In this document: piece by piece, positions 18,380 to 30,865 of the stretch
Layout of the letters: each line of letters opens with the position of its first letter
Numbering within the stretch: position 1 is the first letter of the stretch
From: Trichoplusia ni
Taxonomy: Eukaryota; Arthropoda; Insecta; Lepidoptera; Noctuidae
NCBI RefSeq assembly: GCF_003590095.1
Contig: NC_039487.1
Span: forward strand, 13,499,794-13,563,793
DNA: 64,000 nt
Direction of reading: 5' to 3'
The notes under the pieces: model-generated
Databases searched by the model: none
The model's input: the letters and a program-made list of their open reading frames with translations, nothing else
What the model was told of the DNA's origin: nothing
Translations under genes and position numbers: made by a program

Positions 18380-19380
18380 TTTACATGGTGAACCGACCTC
18401 CCCCGAGGCTAGCAATTTTTATTCCAGTAATTGGGAAAGAACGGCTATAGCGTGGTTTGGAACTTAGCTACCTACCAGTTATATTTTCGTCAAGATTTTT
18501 TGTTGCACAAATTGCATCAACCATTTCATTAATAAAAAAAAATACTATAGATTTCAGGTTTATATGGATACTTGAAACTGTTATGACTAAGCCCAGATAC
18601 AAATTTTCGATCCATCATATAAAACTTGATTCACTGTCCCTTCTACATTATTTAGCCGTAGTTTCCATCTTCTCTGGCTAGTTGGTGGAACTTTAATGCT
18701 CCAGAATACTTATCATTCTCTTTACACATTTAATTAAACTTTAAATAATGACTCCCATGTATAAATGTATCGTACACTTCCCAATAGACTCCAATTTTAA
18801 GTAGGTTCTGTTGTTTCTTCACCGCCAACAGATAGAGTGCTTTATACTTTCGTAACACCTAATAGATGTCGCTACCATCGACATTATACCCAAAAAAATT
18901 GGCACTTGACTTGGAGCGGCCAACTTGTTATTGTTTAACTGAAACTCTACGATTAAACAGATCCGCATGCAATTGAACTTTAAACTCGCGGATTCCAATT
19001 AAAAGTATCTATTTGGGTCAAATTCTTAGACACTACGCAAACTATAAAACATCTATTCTTTAACTAAGATTTACTAACTCACCTGTTTAGTATAAGCGGC
19101 AATGGGTGATATTTTCTAAGTTTTATTACTGTGAATTTTGTTTCGTGAATTTTCTGCTGAAGTTTGATGTTACGGTTTTGATTGATCTGCCAAATGGAAC
19201 TGCTCTGTTTGAAATGGTGACAGGCAGAGCTGGCCGTTAGATTACCAAAAAGGATGTTAGCAAGAAGGTTCTCATTCTTGTATTTATGTCACTTACTGAT
19301 AAACCTTAACTTAGTAACATGTGTCTTAAGAATAAGTCTAGTCCAGTAATAGGTTTTCGGGTAGAGTAAGCGACAAAAAC
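18380..19380. other. Presumed 5' intron of the peptide array
   Basis: AT-rich and without coding signal. A second possible - strand donor lies at about 19084 (aacag|gtgagt), so a further leader exon may end there. Confidence 0.4.
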
Positions 19381-19384
19381 TTAC

Positions 19385-19543
19385 CTTCGGAGAAAGCTAA
19401 GAAGAAGAGTCAGTTCATCAGTTACGCTAATAATTATGTTCAAGTATGTTATCGACAATTAAGATGGAAAAATCTAATGTTGAATTTAACACGAAACTGG
19501 TCGGAGCTGAACGAAACAGACTAATTTAATCGATCACATTATA
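19385..19543 (-). promoter_or_regulatory. Candidate promoter and first exon of the peptide array
   Basis: On the - strand a TATA-like box (TATAATG, 19537-19543) lies 31-35 bases before an initiator-like TCAGC (19506-19510). A leader without a long frame follows and ends at a strong donor (cgaag|gtaagt, exon end 19385). The leader would splice to peptide H or to any later block. Confidence 0.4.
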
Positions 19544-21886
19544 CGAAGTTTTTTTTCACTTTGGGCACAGGTAAGGAGTAGACAATGATTAGCAAACTGG
19601 CCCCTCCACTCCATGTTGCCGAAGCTTGCTTCAATAACAAAAGTCAGACTTTCCCTAAATATTGTCTTCCTTTATTTATAAAACTAATCATCATCATCAT
19701 CAGCCTTTAGTAGTCCACTGCTGGACATAGGCCTCCCCCAATGTGCACATATAACTAATGAGTGCCACAAGTAAAACAGTTTTAATTAAGCACAGGCCTG
19801 TCTCCTTATGGTTATTCTTTGTATAAAATACGCCATGTTTACGGCCTCGTTTTCAACAAAAATAGATTCTGCTTTATGGTTTAATTTTAGGAGCGTCGTA
19901 AAACGGATTGCTTGGTATTATTATTTTTTTACAGTGGTCAATGTTCCAGCTTTAAAAGGCAAGACATTACTAATGCACAAGTAAAGATTTCTCTGCTGGT
20001 TGATTCTTATTCTTTCTTTACGAAGAGAATTTGGATGGGATATATACTTAATTCATGTTTGAAATCCACTCACTATTTGTTAGTTTGAGATATCCGTGTA
20101 AATCGTGTATAATTATTGTTTAAATTAACATCATCAATTGCCTCTTACTTCTATGATATATGATTAAAACAGCAGCCGTGATAGTTTTTTAATTTGCTGT
20201 TATGGAAATCGCTCACTTGTTGCAGTTTGGAGGCCTGATGTCGTTAATGGACCTCAGTTTCATATCTCAGTGCATAGATAGCGAAGTGAGCAAGCGGTTG
20301 TGGGTTCAATTTCTGCGTCCAAGATGCTTCTTCTAATTCTAGGTGTCTTTATGACACACATGTGACTTTCATATTTGTGAAACCCCCAGCTACATAAGGA
20401 TCAAATACACTACCACGAGAGTCAATTTATTAAAAAAAATATATTTTAAACTAATTGAGGACTCATACTTTTGCGTGAGAACATTCAACTTACTACCATT
20501 ATTACGTAATTAACGATCTAATTAAATCTACAAATCAACAACAGCAGTAACTCATTCAGAAAATAGTTTGAAAATAACACGATTGTCGCGTTAACCTAAT
20601 AGATTGGAATGTTGAAATGTAATTAATTGGCTACAGCTTTGTTAAATAGTTTTAGGCGGTATTATACTTGTTCAGAATGCCGAGCATACGTGCGAGTTAT
20701 CGCGTGGCTAGTGCTGGGGTTATAGAAATATATCGATAGAAATAGAGTAACATCGATATTATTGATTGGTGTTGTAACTATTTTTGAAGTGGCTAACTGT
20801 ATCTTTTTTAAAATGTCGTGGTGGATTTGCGTTTTATACGTGGATTGGTATGCGTGATGTGCAGGTTCAATTCTATCGCAGCCAAAGTACCAATGGGTCA
20901 TTTTAAAACGCAGGATAACTACCAGTGTGAGCTTTTAAAAGTTGTAAGGATTTTCTCAAACACCGCTGATAAAACGTGGGGCTTATAGGCTGGTATTATT
21001 AGCTTATTGACTGTATATTTTGAAGGGGTGTATAATGTTAAATGTTTTTCATAATTTTCGTGGATCATGTAAAGCTTTGAGTAGTATTCTAGGTACGCTA
21101 CACTTCAACTAGACATTAAATATGACAAATCAGTTATATAAGAAACCGTAAGTAGGTAGGGATTTAGCTATATACATATAATATTTATTGTAGTACATAA
21201 CAGGATTAACTGTTTTATTCTTAAACATAAAATGGTTTTTCATCAAAATTTGTTCAGTTTTTATGCAGAAAAAATGTTTTTAAACTTCCCTTTGACCGAA
21301 CACCTCACTATTTATTATAAGTACGTAATGAACTGAACTTTTCAACAACTTCAGAGAGTCAACAAAGTTTTCATAAAATAAACAAGCTGGAACACGCTTT
21401 TGGTTGCCATGGCAACGAATAGTTCCTTAACTATTAGTTGTTCTTAGAAATAGTTTAATCAAGTTTATAGGATTTTGATTGGATGTCAACCATCCTTGTC
21501 TATGCTGTGATTGGATCTATTAAACTTTCAGAGTTTAAGTACCAAAGACGCCATCGCAGCCGATTAGAGGTACTTGTTATGAAACTTAATTAAAGACCCT
21601 AAAAAATGCCCGAGAACATTCAAGAACAATCGTTGTTATTATACCAGCAACTAAATTGGCATGCTGTTTTCAAAAGATATAAGGACGCTCCAGGAATATA
21701 AATTCCACGTAGTACCAAAACTTCTAGAATACCTAATCGATTTAGAATCGATAGTTGCATCGCACAGCGCATGCGTTAGATCATCACTAATGCACGATCA
21801 CTCGCGGCGTGCGCGTGCGACGCCACGCGTCGTTTATTTTTAACGAAAACTTCCGATCGACGAAACGAATACATTTTTAAAATAAT
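19544..21886. other. Intergenic region between divergent promoters
   Basis: About 2.3 kb with no coding signal. It holds a dispersed-repeat word (19687-19745, ctgctggacataggcctccc) that recurs at 38239-38300, and a degraded SINE-like piece at 20265-20405 (agcgaagtgagcaagcggtt). Confidence 0.45.
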
Positions 21887-22264
21887 TATAAATAGAATAT
21901 CTATATTCATAATGTTCATACTGGTTTTTATTTAATATTAAAGTCTTGGTAATACTTGCTCTGTGCTTTTTGATATTTTAGTTTTTTTTTGTGTGTGAAG
22001 AATTTTTTCTGAGTAATTGTTAAAGAATCTTCGATTGCAATTTTGAGATGTTCGGAAGGTGAGTTTCGGATATTTTTGTTGGTATTTCTCTGAAACGCGT
22101 ATGACTGATTCAGTGTAAGACGTGTAAGTTCATTTTATTTAAACTCGACAGTCAGTGGTTATCCTCGACGCGTGTGTTGTGCTCATACCAAGATATTACT
22201 AAAAAGTGAATTTTCGAAATTCTGCCTGCGGGTCTGTTAACTGGAGAATACAGCATCAATTATT
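21887..22264 (+). promoter_or_regulatory. Candidate TATA promoter with first exon, + strand
   Basis: TATAAATA at 21887-21894, with an initiator-like TTCATA 30 bases later (about 21918). A CpG-rich patch precedes it (gcgtgcgcgtgcgacgccac, about 21806). Two good donors follow: GGAAG|gtgagt (exon end 22058) and ATT|gtaagt (exon end 22264). An ATG at 22048 gives only MFG before the first donor; other ATGs are short upstream frames. Likely a 5' UTR exon whose coding exons lie far downstream. Confidence 0.45.
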
Positions 22265-23044
22265 GTAAGTATTTTATTTAATTTTAATTTTGAATTAAAT
22301 AGTCCGTTTTTTTAAATACTTACAATAAATTATGTATGTCCGAAACATAATTCTAATCGACAGATTTTTTTATTTTTTTATTCATCCATTAGCATTAACT
22401 ATTCATCCTTGCACCAAAATTATTTCCTCGCTTTTTGCTTTAAATTCTAATAAATATAAATATGACAAGTGAATATCAAACGTCAAAATTCTTTGAATTT
22501 CCCAACATCTGACGTTATTCGTCGTTAAGATATGTGCGCTCCATTAATTTCACGTGCGCTGTGATTTTTGTATATTTTCATATCAACACGATTACAAATA
22601 AATGTGATTTCGTGTTTTATGATTACGTTTGTGACGTGGGCGTTAATTTGTCGGCGGGGTGACGGGAAACGTGTTAATATTAAATGATCGTTATGTAAAT
22701 TCTTAACTTTAAGAATCAAAGTATTTGAAAATTATTATGACATTCAACAATAATTTAAAAAAAAATGTAGGTGCAACCAATTTTTAATTTCGGGACTACT
22801 TTTTGTGTAATCAGCTGATCTGAATGCCATAACGTCATTTTTCTTATTTATTCTCATTGTTTGATTTATTCATGTTAAATACGAAATATGCTAGCTTTTC
22901 CCTCACTTTAAGAAGTACTGAATTAATCAACTTAAATTAAGATATGATAGCAATCCTTGAATATTGTTGAAAACTCTATAGCAAAGTTAGCCAAAAATAC
23001 ATAGGTACACAACCAGCAGAAGTAAGAAAGCAAAGAAAGACAAC

Positions 23045-23197
23045 TGATAAACATACATATTTCTAAAAACATTCAGAATAAACAACCAAATGACTGTAAA
23101 GCTTCTTATCACACAATTATTGGTCTTGGGTGGGAATAGAATCCGCGACCTCTGAAATAGCAGTCATTACCACTAACCACTAGACCAACAGGCCAGT
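23045..23197 (-). mobile_element. tRNA-headed SINE (family 1), degraded reverse copy
   Basis: accactaaccactagaccaa with gaatagaatccgcgacctct is the reversed box A/box B head of the SINE at 7312-7575, with many changes. Confidence 0.65.
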
Positions 23198-23384
23198 CGT
23201 ATTGTATTCACCTACTTAGATGTTACACACCGTGAAAATTTTGAAAATTCATAACTTTTTCATACCTAAAATCAATATCATTTCATTATCTGTTTATAAA
23301 TGACTGCCATTAATAAATAAAAGTTTGGACTTTAATTGGTTCCCGAGATTGATACGCATCATGAATCATCATAGTTTATCAATA

Positions 23385-23500
23385 ACGTGCATGGCTGAAC
23401 TAAGCAATTAACTGCGCGAGTCCCGGGTTCAATACCCGGCCCGAACAAATATTTGCGTGCGCCGCATTTATTTGTTTTGAGTCTGGTTTTAATGGCCTTA
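23385..23500 (+). mobile_element. Degraded tRNA-headed SINE fragment
   Basis: The stretch cgcgagtcccgggttcaata (about 23414-23433) carries a box B-like GGTTCAATACC; the words that follow (tgttttgagtctggtttt) resemble SINE bodies elsewhere in the window. Confidence 0.4.
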
Positions 23501-23534
23501 CATTTAGAACTGTGGTCGTTAGTGGGGCAATCAT

Positions 23535-23830
23535 TTTTTAGAGTTCCGTACGCAAAGGATGGAAACGGAGCCCTGTTTCTCAGATACCGCTTTCTATCTA
23601 TCTGTATATCTCCTGAAACATGATATACAGCTAGTTACAATATGCACAGATGATGTTTTTTAGTTGCCACCATAACAACAAATATCAAAAGTAAATTAAA
23701 TGGGTGACTAATAAATTTGAGAGTACTCACAAATTTAATTGCCACTCAACTGATTTATTTTTAGTTATCTTATTTGTCCGGAACTCTCAGTACAACGAGT
23801 CCGTCTCGCACTTGACCAGTTTTTAGAATG
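23535..23830 (+). repeat. GTTCCGTA-type dispersed repeat
   Basis: Contains agttccgtacgcaaaggatg, accgctttctatctatctgt and tatctcctgaaacatgatat. Related words occur at 56795-57010, 60950-61110 (reverse) and 63250-63360. Confidence 0.5.
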
Positions 23831-24889
23831 GTTTATGGTAAACTAGGATCAGCACAATATCTCAATCGGAAAACTTTACTTCTATAACTTTTACACTTAC
23901 ATACAAAATCACATTGAATAACCTTCTAATATATCTTAAATAAAATTTTAATATACAAAATTTGAATTCCGGAGAAGTAAGCCCGCAACTAAATACGTCA
24001 ATATAAGTCCAATTGCAGCAATCATCTCGTAAAAGTGAGTAAAATCAATAAAACCACGTTTATTCGCGTCAAAGGAACATTTATTTTCGGTGGTGAGTTG
24101 TGACCGGGATAAAAACAACGGCATTCAGTAGTTTCACGTTGAGACCAATTTGTTACACTTGATTGAGAGAAATAGGTTGCTAGTACCGGTCCGCACACGG
24201 GGATAGTGCGTAAGATAGTGGCCAGGCTAGTGGTTTAGTGACTTAAGACTTTTTTGATTATAGTTTCATAATTTAATTAGCCTATAAGATTTCAATTGCA
24301 TTCCATATTTTATTTATGTTATAGCCCTAAGTTATTCGTAAAGAACTGTTTAAACCAATCAAGCTTAAGTAAGAATCGCGAAACTGATGGGCTCTGTATA
24401 AATAGGCTAAAGACATGAAAATATATAAAAAGTTGGTCACTCATCAATTTTATGACTACATCATGCGAGGCTTAACCTCAAAGATACTTTTCATTCTTAG
24501 TTGTTATAGCAGGAGATCGGCAGCTGAGCCTTAGTAAACTATACAAAACACTTGTCCTGTGGTAAAATTGAGTTTAAGTTCATTTTATTACATATTAATT
24601 CACGAGTGACTAAGCTTTTGCAAAGTTTGGTTTTCTTTAGCGTATTCGTGGCGTAACTTTCAATTTCCCGTCTGTGACTCTTACTTGACCGTTTCTAACT
24701 GTCTCGGGTACTATCACCGTGAGTAACCAGCCTAACATTCGTAGGTGGTCTCTCAGAAAACTGTCGTTATTTATGCTTCATTATAGTTTTAGATGCGGAG
24801 CCGTCGCCGACGCCGGCGTGCTGCCGATACCAAGATTTATTGACTTATGCATTAATCCTGTTGCTATGCTGTTGAAACTATTACTATCT

Positions 24890-25165
24890 AGGATGTAACG
24901 GGATCCTAGGTGTTACGAAAGGCACGTTAAATTGTGGGCCGATTAAGTCGAACTGAACTAAGCGAACCGGTTTTTTTTTTATAATTATAAATCCACTTCA
25001 CTATTTTCTTAACAATAATTGTTTTAATATATTATATTAAAACAATTATTGGGAATTAATAAGGAGTGACTCCTTGTAAAACACTGGTACTTAGCTGAAA
25101 CCGGTTAGACTGGAAGCCAACCCCAACATAGTTGGGAAAAGGCTAGGTTAATGATGATGATGATA
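24890..25165 (+). mobile_element. 5S-like SINE (family 3), partial, with internal palindrome
   Basis: Shares gttacgaaaggcacgttaaa and ctccttgtaaaacactggta, and the tail ending aaggctaggttaatgatgatg, with the fuller copy at 36530-36885. A 17-bp perfect inverted repeat (25013-25029 / 25035-25051) replaces part of the middle. Confidence 0.7.
25013..25051. repeat. Perfect 17-bp palindrome with 5-nt spacer
   Basis: CAATAATTGTTTTAATA and its exact reverse complement around tatta, inside a SINE copy. Confidence 0.85.
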
Positions 25166-25854
25166 AATAATTTTGTTTATGAAGATTTTTCCCACATCAG
25201 GAAAGAATAACTAATCATCTTGCTTTCACCGCTTCTAACCTGGAAATTCAGTTATCTTGTATTCAAGGTGATATTTTCCATTATAGCTTATTTTATGAAG
25301 ATTATTTAAAACTAATTTATTCGATAAAGCAATCAATTCTAGCTTAAATTCCCAGTCACTCTAAAACATTTGTCAGGGATAGAAATATGTAGAGTCAGAT
25401 TTAGTGCAGAGCTTGGTGATAAATACTTGTTCTTCTGACAATAAATGTATGTTGGACAGTCAGGTACAGTTTGCAAAACAAAGTCAATTACAATATCAGG
25501 TTTCAAAATTGACAGATTTTCGAACCAGGTCCGACTACCCAGCAGTTTTTGTTTGAAAGTTGTTTTGAAAAATTGAATTTGTTATTCGACTTTTGTTGCT
25601 GACTGTGCCTACGGAAATCACAGTTATAACTAACCCGACTAGTTTATTACTTCCTATCACATAATTTACTTAAATGACGCTTTTATTTTAAATGTACAGT
25701 TTTTTAATGGGTATTAAAATGAATTGTTATATTGCTCAAAAGATGTAGAAGTAATGTCATAATATCCGGTACAAGAAAATATTATATTTATTATTTTGTA
25801 CGAGTGCTACTAAAAAAAATTACTAAAAAGTTTTTTTTTTATATTACTTGTGTC

Positions 25855-26045
25855 AGATCAAATCCCACAACTGGGCAAGAGCTTCAAACTTCCTCTTCCA
25901 GACCTTTCTATCTGATGCGATTTCTTCTTTGTTCTATCCTATCTTATCTATATCATCACACCACCTCTTGTGTCACATCCTATTTTTCAAATTTTGCACA
26001 TCGGTCAGGCTGCATTCGCGCGACATGACCTGCTCACTGCCACTT
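25855..26045 (+). repeat. Dispersed repeat fragment (non-LTR-like)
   Basis: Words aaatcccacaactgggcaag and gcgcgacatgacctgctcac; shorter related pieces ('ctgggcaaa') lie at 8270-8380, 37150-37215, 39670-39780 and 42810-42850. Family not assigned. Confidence 0.4.
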
Positions 26046-26969
26046 TAATCATTACGTCAATTTTGGAAAAAAACTATGTAATCTACGTAAATTGCGTTTT
26101 TGTGCGAGCTTTGTGTCGCAATATGGGTAAACACTACACTCTGAGTCCTAAAACACAAATTAGTTTTAATACATCATCTAATTCAAATTTTCTGCTTCAA
26201 CTTTAAAATATGGAGACAGTATAAATAAAACTGAACAATGAAACTTAAAAGTCGCCTTGATAACGAGTAATAATTTAAACGATTGTATAAAACAAGTAGA
26301 TATTCAATTTAGAAACACATAAAATTTTCGATTCAAGTATTTCAAGGCAACTCCCACAAACGGTTCTTATTTTAAACCTGGATTCATTTCCTCGTCCACA
26401 ATTTACATCCAGACATCACCTTAAATCTTGTTAATCACCATCTCAGTTCTAATCACATCGGAACCATCTTAATTAATCACCATTTCTGACATTTCACATT
26501 CATTTATAATCATAAAAGTCGCTCCTAATGAAAAAACCGTTTTATGACTCAACTCAAATATATACAAGGGATTTTTAACCTTATGCTATTGTTTCAAGAA
26601 TAGTTTTGTCTTGATTCGACGTCGGTGTCTAAAAAGTGTGTGTTCAGATAGTTGAGTCTGTTATTTTTTGCAATTCCGAAATAAAGGTTTTCCATTGGTT
26701 CCTGACACATACCTCGTGTGCATGATTTGAATGCACTTTTAGGCTTTAAACAGACAAAGAATTCAATTAATCGAGGTGCACAGCTGGACATAGACCTTTC
26801 TCAAGTTGCGCTTTAACACCCCGTCTTGTTGTTAATGATTTAAAATAAAATATTATAAAAATATCATCCGTTTTAGTATTTCAGCATCCTCATTATTCTT
26901 AAATGTTAAAGCATGGACAGCAATTCGCTCATAAGGTTCACAAAACGTTTAAATATTTATTTTATTAAT

Positions 26970-27218
26970 ATATATCCTGGGAAAACTCACACACGGTTAT
27001 CTGATCCCAAGCTAAGCAGAGCTTGTGTTATGGTAACCAAACAACTGATAAACTTACTTATATATTTCTAAATACATACATATTATAGATAAATTACACC
27101 CAGACACCAGAACAAATGATCATGCTCATCACACAACATTTGTCCTGAGCGGGAATCGAACCCACGACCTCCGGTATAGCAGTCAGGGTCACTAACCACT
27201 AGACCAACAGGCCCGTCG
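26970..27218 (-). mobile_element. tRNA-headed SINE (family 1), reverse copy
   Basis: Reverse complement of the element at 7312-7575 over head, body and TA-rich tail: actaaccactagaccaacag, ggaatcgaacccacgacctc, accagaacaaatgatcatgc and ccaagctaagcagagcttgt. High similarity suggests recent activity. Confidence 0.85.
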
Positions 27219-28507
27219 TCAAAATTAATTTGTATTCTGCCATTGTACTTCTCACTTTCCCTGCATAATGTAGTAAAAAATTCTAATAATAGATGGCGTT
27301 GAAAACCAGCTTATTATCACGGCTAGTGTTAAAAGATTTGACAGCACGTTGACAAAAGCGGTTTCGCACGAGTGACGTTAGATCTTAAGATATGGCTAAA
27401 CATCTGGATACTTCAGATTCCAGATATTTATAGAGATAGGTCAAAGACATCTGGATTGTTTGGAGAACTTAAACTCTACGGAATTTGATGCAATTATTAA
27501 TTGATCATGGTTTTATAAACGTAAATTTTACTGCGATAGGTTTTGGGTTTATTGCAAGATACTACTTGTTACTTTACTTGATCCTTATATGTAAATAGGG
27601 ATGATGACTGGGTATAAAAAGAAAAATCTCATTAGTCCCTCAGCTAGATAATTGAAAAGTATGAGACACTTATTTTTTCCTTTTTCAGAAAAACTAGAAT
27701 TGACAAAGATTAACTGCTTTAAAGTTTAGGAGAGGGGGCTTGTATGGTAAAATTTATACTCAATCGTGACGACACACGTAAGTTTAATTCACTGTAATTT
27801 GGTCAATTTATGTTTGCGGGACAAATTAAAAAATAGGTATCCATTATTATACAAAAAACAATAAGACGGACACTGCAAAAAAGAATGTCGTCATCCCTAT
27901 TATAGGGTCGATTTGTCATCCTTCCCAAACTATCATGGTTATTAAAGCTTATGGCATTTTTTTTCAAAATCAATAATACAGGCCGACTGTATTATATTGT
28001 TTTGTATGTATTGCGTAACTGTTGTAGAAAAGTAAAATCCATACTGTTTTGAATGTTTTTAAAGAATGTTTACTGTATCGTCTAGAAACGATACCCAAAC
28101 CGAGACATTTTTTCAAATTTTATCTTTGTACGAGTGCTCAGACAAAAACTTCACAAAAGAAGTATTTGTTTTATGTCAATAGGTTCAAAAACGCAAATTT
28201 AGATAAAAAAAATGTCCAAAAGAAATCGCTCATATAAGTATCATATAACAATATAGCTATCAAAACCTATAAGTAACGAATGTAGGTATTTACAAACCTT
28301 TCTTCATACATGTCCAAGGGCTCATGCCTACAACCAGCCTTCAATGCAAGTTCCGCACGCATCGCGGGACTATCGCGGACAAAAGTGCTTCGTACACGAG
28401 TGAGCTGACGTTATCTTTGCGGACGTGTTGGGCCACGCGAGCAGCGGTGTTGAGATAACTTTATATTTTTTATAATTAAGAACATGTTCTGACAAATATA
28501 TGTATTT

Positions 28508-28722
28508 ACTAGCTTTTTGCCCGCGGCTCCGCCCGCGTCGAGGTCGGTTATATCCCGTTTCCAAGAGAACTCTTCAAAAGTCCGGGATAAAAACTATCCT
28601 ATGTTCTTTCTCAAGGTCAACTCGATCAATCTCTGTACCAAATTTCATTAAAATTAGTTCAGTGGTTTAGACGTGAAAGCGTAACAGACAGAGTTACTTT
28701 TGCATTATAATATTAGCAGGGA
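28508..28722 (+). mobile_element. Dispersed lepidopteran repeat (GCCCGCGGC type), copy 1
   Basis: agctttttgcccgcggctcc at one end and gcattataatattagcaggg at the other, with actatcctatgttctttctc between. The same unit in reverse order is at 62168-62376. Confidence 0.75.
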
Positions 28723-28886
28723 TTAACTGAATGTCTCCAAGCTTACTGAGCTCAGAAAATATTATAAGTTACGTTATAAGGAGACTTATATAATAATAAG
28801 GTCTTTGTTTATTTTTAGATATCAGATATCTGATCAATCGACATCCAAACAATATACCATAATAATGTAATACATAAATTAAAAGA

Positions 28887-28960
28887 TATAAATAGATTTT
28901 TTATTTATTCATCATTCTATTCCGTCAGTAGACTCATCAAGACGCGTGTCTCGTGGCCAC
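28887..28960 (+). promoter_or_regulatory. Second candidate TATA promoter, + strand
   Basis: TATAAATA at 28887-28894, initiator-like TCATTC at 28912 and TCAGT at 28925, followed by a CpG-rich 100 bases (acgacgtgtgacgcggctgt). No convincing donor was found downstream. Confidence 0.3.
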
Positions 28961-29574
28961 ACACGACGTGTGACGCGGCTGTCACGCCACGCTCATCGTC
29001 ACTGAATAATACAAGAGTTTTGTCGGCGATTGTACTCGCGGGACACTCGCTACCTGTTTATTTAAACGTTATAATAACTGTGCGCGACTGTACAGAGTAA
29101 TGGCTGTGTAATTAACCGATTGTGTAAAAGTGGGTTATGTGTTTTGTAATTAGTTTATGGATGTTTACTGACCCACATGTGTGGAAAGTTTTCGTGAGTT
29201 TTAATTAGAAGCCGACAGATATACTAAATATACTCGGACTTTATGATCGGAAAGTATTTGGCTTTCGTAATGATTTAATGGTTGGATGCAAAATATACAC
29301 GAAATTATGACACACTATCTCAGAAGGTGCTCGAGGTCATTGGACACCAGTTGCCGCGGTTTAGTGATGACCATACCTCTTCGTACTTCGAAGGCATGAG
29401 TCCTAACTGTCATTGCTTAAAGTACCTTTTGTAATGCTGATTCATACTAGAAAAACTTTTTTTGAAGGTTTTTTTATTATTTTTTTACTGTGACAGTCCC
29501 CAAACCAATCGGAAGCTTGTATGGGGGCCTGAATCGAAGTTCTTAAATATGTTTCTTACGTGGAAAAACAATAT

Positions 29575-29660
29575 GACAATGATTACGGTTTACTCACGCG
29601 TATTTATCGGGATCCGACAACTGGTTCTGGTTGACAGATTAAACTGGAGTACTTAACCAT
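29575..29660 (-). repeat. Dispersed repeat (GATCCCGATAAATA type), reverse copy
   Basis: ggtttactcacgcgtattta and tcgggatccgacaactggtt. Forward copies lie at 4300-4375, 53020-53105 and 55910-56060. Confidence 0.55.
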
Positions 29661-29689
29661 AATGATACTATATTGAAAAAAAAAACTGT

Positions 29690-29860
29690 AATAGGGTTTG
29701 ATTTGACAACAAAAAAACTATTTGGTCCGTCAGACAGATTTCCGAAATATATTGATTAAGTATCTATCTCGTAAACAATGTGAGTGATTTAAAATGTAGT
29801 GTGACGTTACTAGACCCCACTAGTCACTACCATACATTTCATCATTTTAAGTGTTTTTAA
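29690..29860. mobile_element. MITE-like element with GTCTGTCAGACAG ends (copy 3)
   Basis: taatagggtttgatttgaca with ggtccgtcagacagatttcc at the left; the body word agtcactaccatacatttca is the complement of the body of copies 1 and 2. Confidence 0.5.
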
Positions 29861-30519
29861 TCATCGTTATTATTTATGATGTGATAAAATGAAAAAACAG
29901 AATTATATTTTTACATTATAGTAGGTAGTATTTGTGATAGTAATTATCAAAATCCACTTGGCCATTGGGTTGGGAATTAAGGATACAATAAAAATATAGT
30001 AATCAAATTTGTATTAAATCAAAGAAGAGCAGAAGGCAAGAAATATTTAGCTCAAATACTTGTATCAAGTACTAAAACAGTCGATATTTCTAGATTTAAC
30101 GATGACCTTCGCCTGTTAGGCTATCAATTTTATTTCAATCAATATTACTCCAATCTAGTCTGTTCTGTGCCCAACGGGGAGTCGAACTTATCATATTAAC
30201 GGCATTAAAGAAGGTTGCAAGTAAGTCTATTCTAGTTCAAGTTTTCAATTCGTTTTAATATTTTGCTATTTTGTTTTATGGACTTTTTATGAATTTCCAT
30301 TTTATTTTTACCTGCTATGTTTGAATATTTTCTCTGGATAGGTATATGTTTAAAATAAACAAAAGTCGAGTCGCTAAAATGAGACTATTAGAGGTTACTT
30401 TTCTACCGGAAATACGACATAAATCTTATTTTATTTTTTATATATAGTACAGTTTCTTACTGCCAAAACGACAACAAACTAAAATATTAAGACAATATTA
30501 ACAAGTTTTCCCAGAGGTC

Positions 30520-30580
30520 TCGTAGCTTCGTAGTTGCTACGAGGCTACGGCCTACGCCGTAGTATCACAACGCCTACGTA
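30520..30580. repeat. Short self-complementary TAGC/GTAG-rich cluster
   Basis: tcgtagcttcgtagttgcta followed by cgaggctacggcctacgccg; several overlapping inverted copies of CTACG/CGTAG. Probably a remnant of an element. Confidence 0.5.
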
Positions 30581-30714
30581 ATTATTTATGTGAATTTATT
30601 TTTCAGGAAGTTTGTCTGACGTAGTCGAATGTATTATTATTCTGTAATCTTGATGTTTTACTGTTATTTGTTAGTTTAATGATGTGGTAAATGTTTCATA
30701 CAATCTGAATTGGA

Positions 30715-30865
30715 GAATCTATATATACTTAATACATAAAGCTGAAGAGTTTGTTTGTTTGAACGCGCTAATCTCGGGAACTACTGGTCGGGAAAATGTG
30801 AAAAAAACAACTTATAACTTATATCTTCTACCCACGGGGACAAAGGCGCGGGCAACAGCTAGTTA
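30715..30865 (+). mobile_element. Lep1-like repeat, partial
   Basis: aagctgaagagtttgtttgt, gaacgcgctaatctcgggaa, tatcttctacccacggggac and gcgcgggcaacagctagtta match the copies at 57486-57745 and 58263-58520, with an internal deletion. Lep1 is described as a helitron-like family of Lepidoptera; the assignment is from memory of its wording. Confidence 0.65.

Larger units (their letters stand above)
22265..28860. other. Long non-coding stretch with repeats
   Basis: No coding exon recognised. Contents: degraded SINE (23045-23197), SINE-like head (23385-23500), a GTTCCGTA-type repeat (23535-23830), 5S-like SINE tail with palindrome (24890-25165), a non-LTR-like fragment (25860-26040), reverse SINE (26970-27218) and a repeat at 28508-28722. 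Open frames up to 98 codons (25732-26028) lie in these repeats. Confidence 0.5.
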
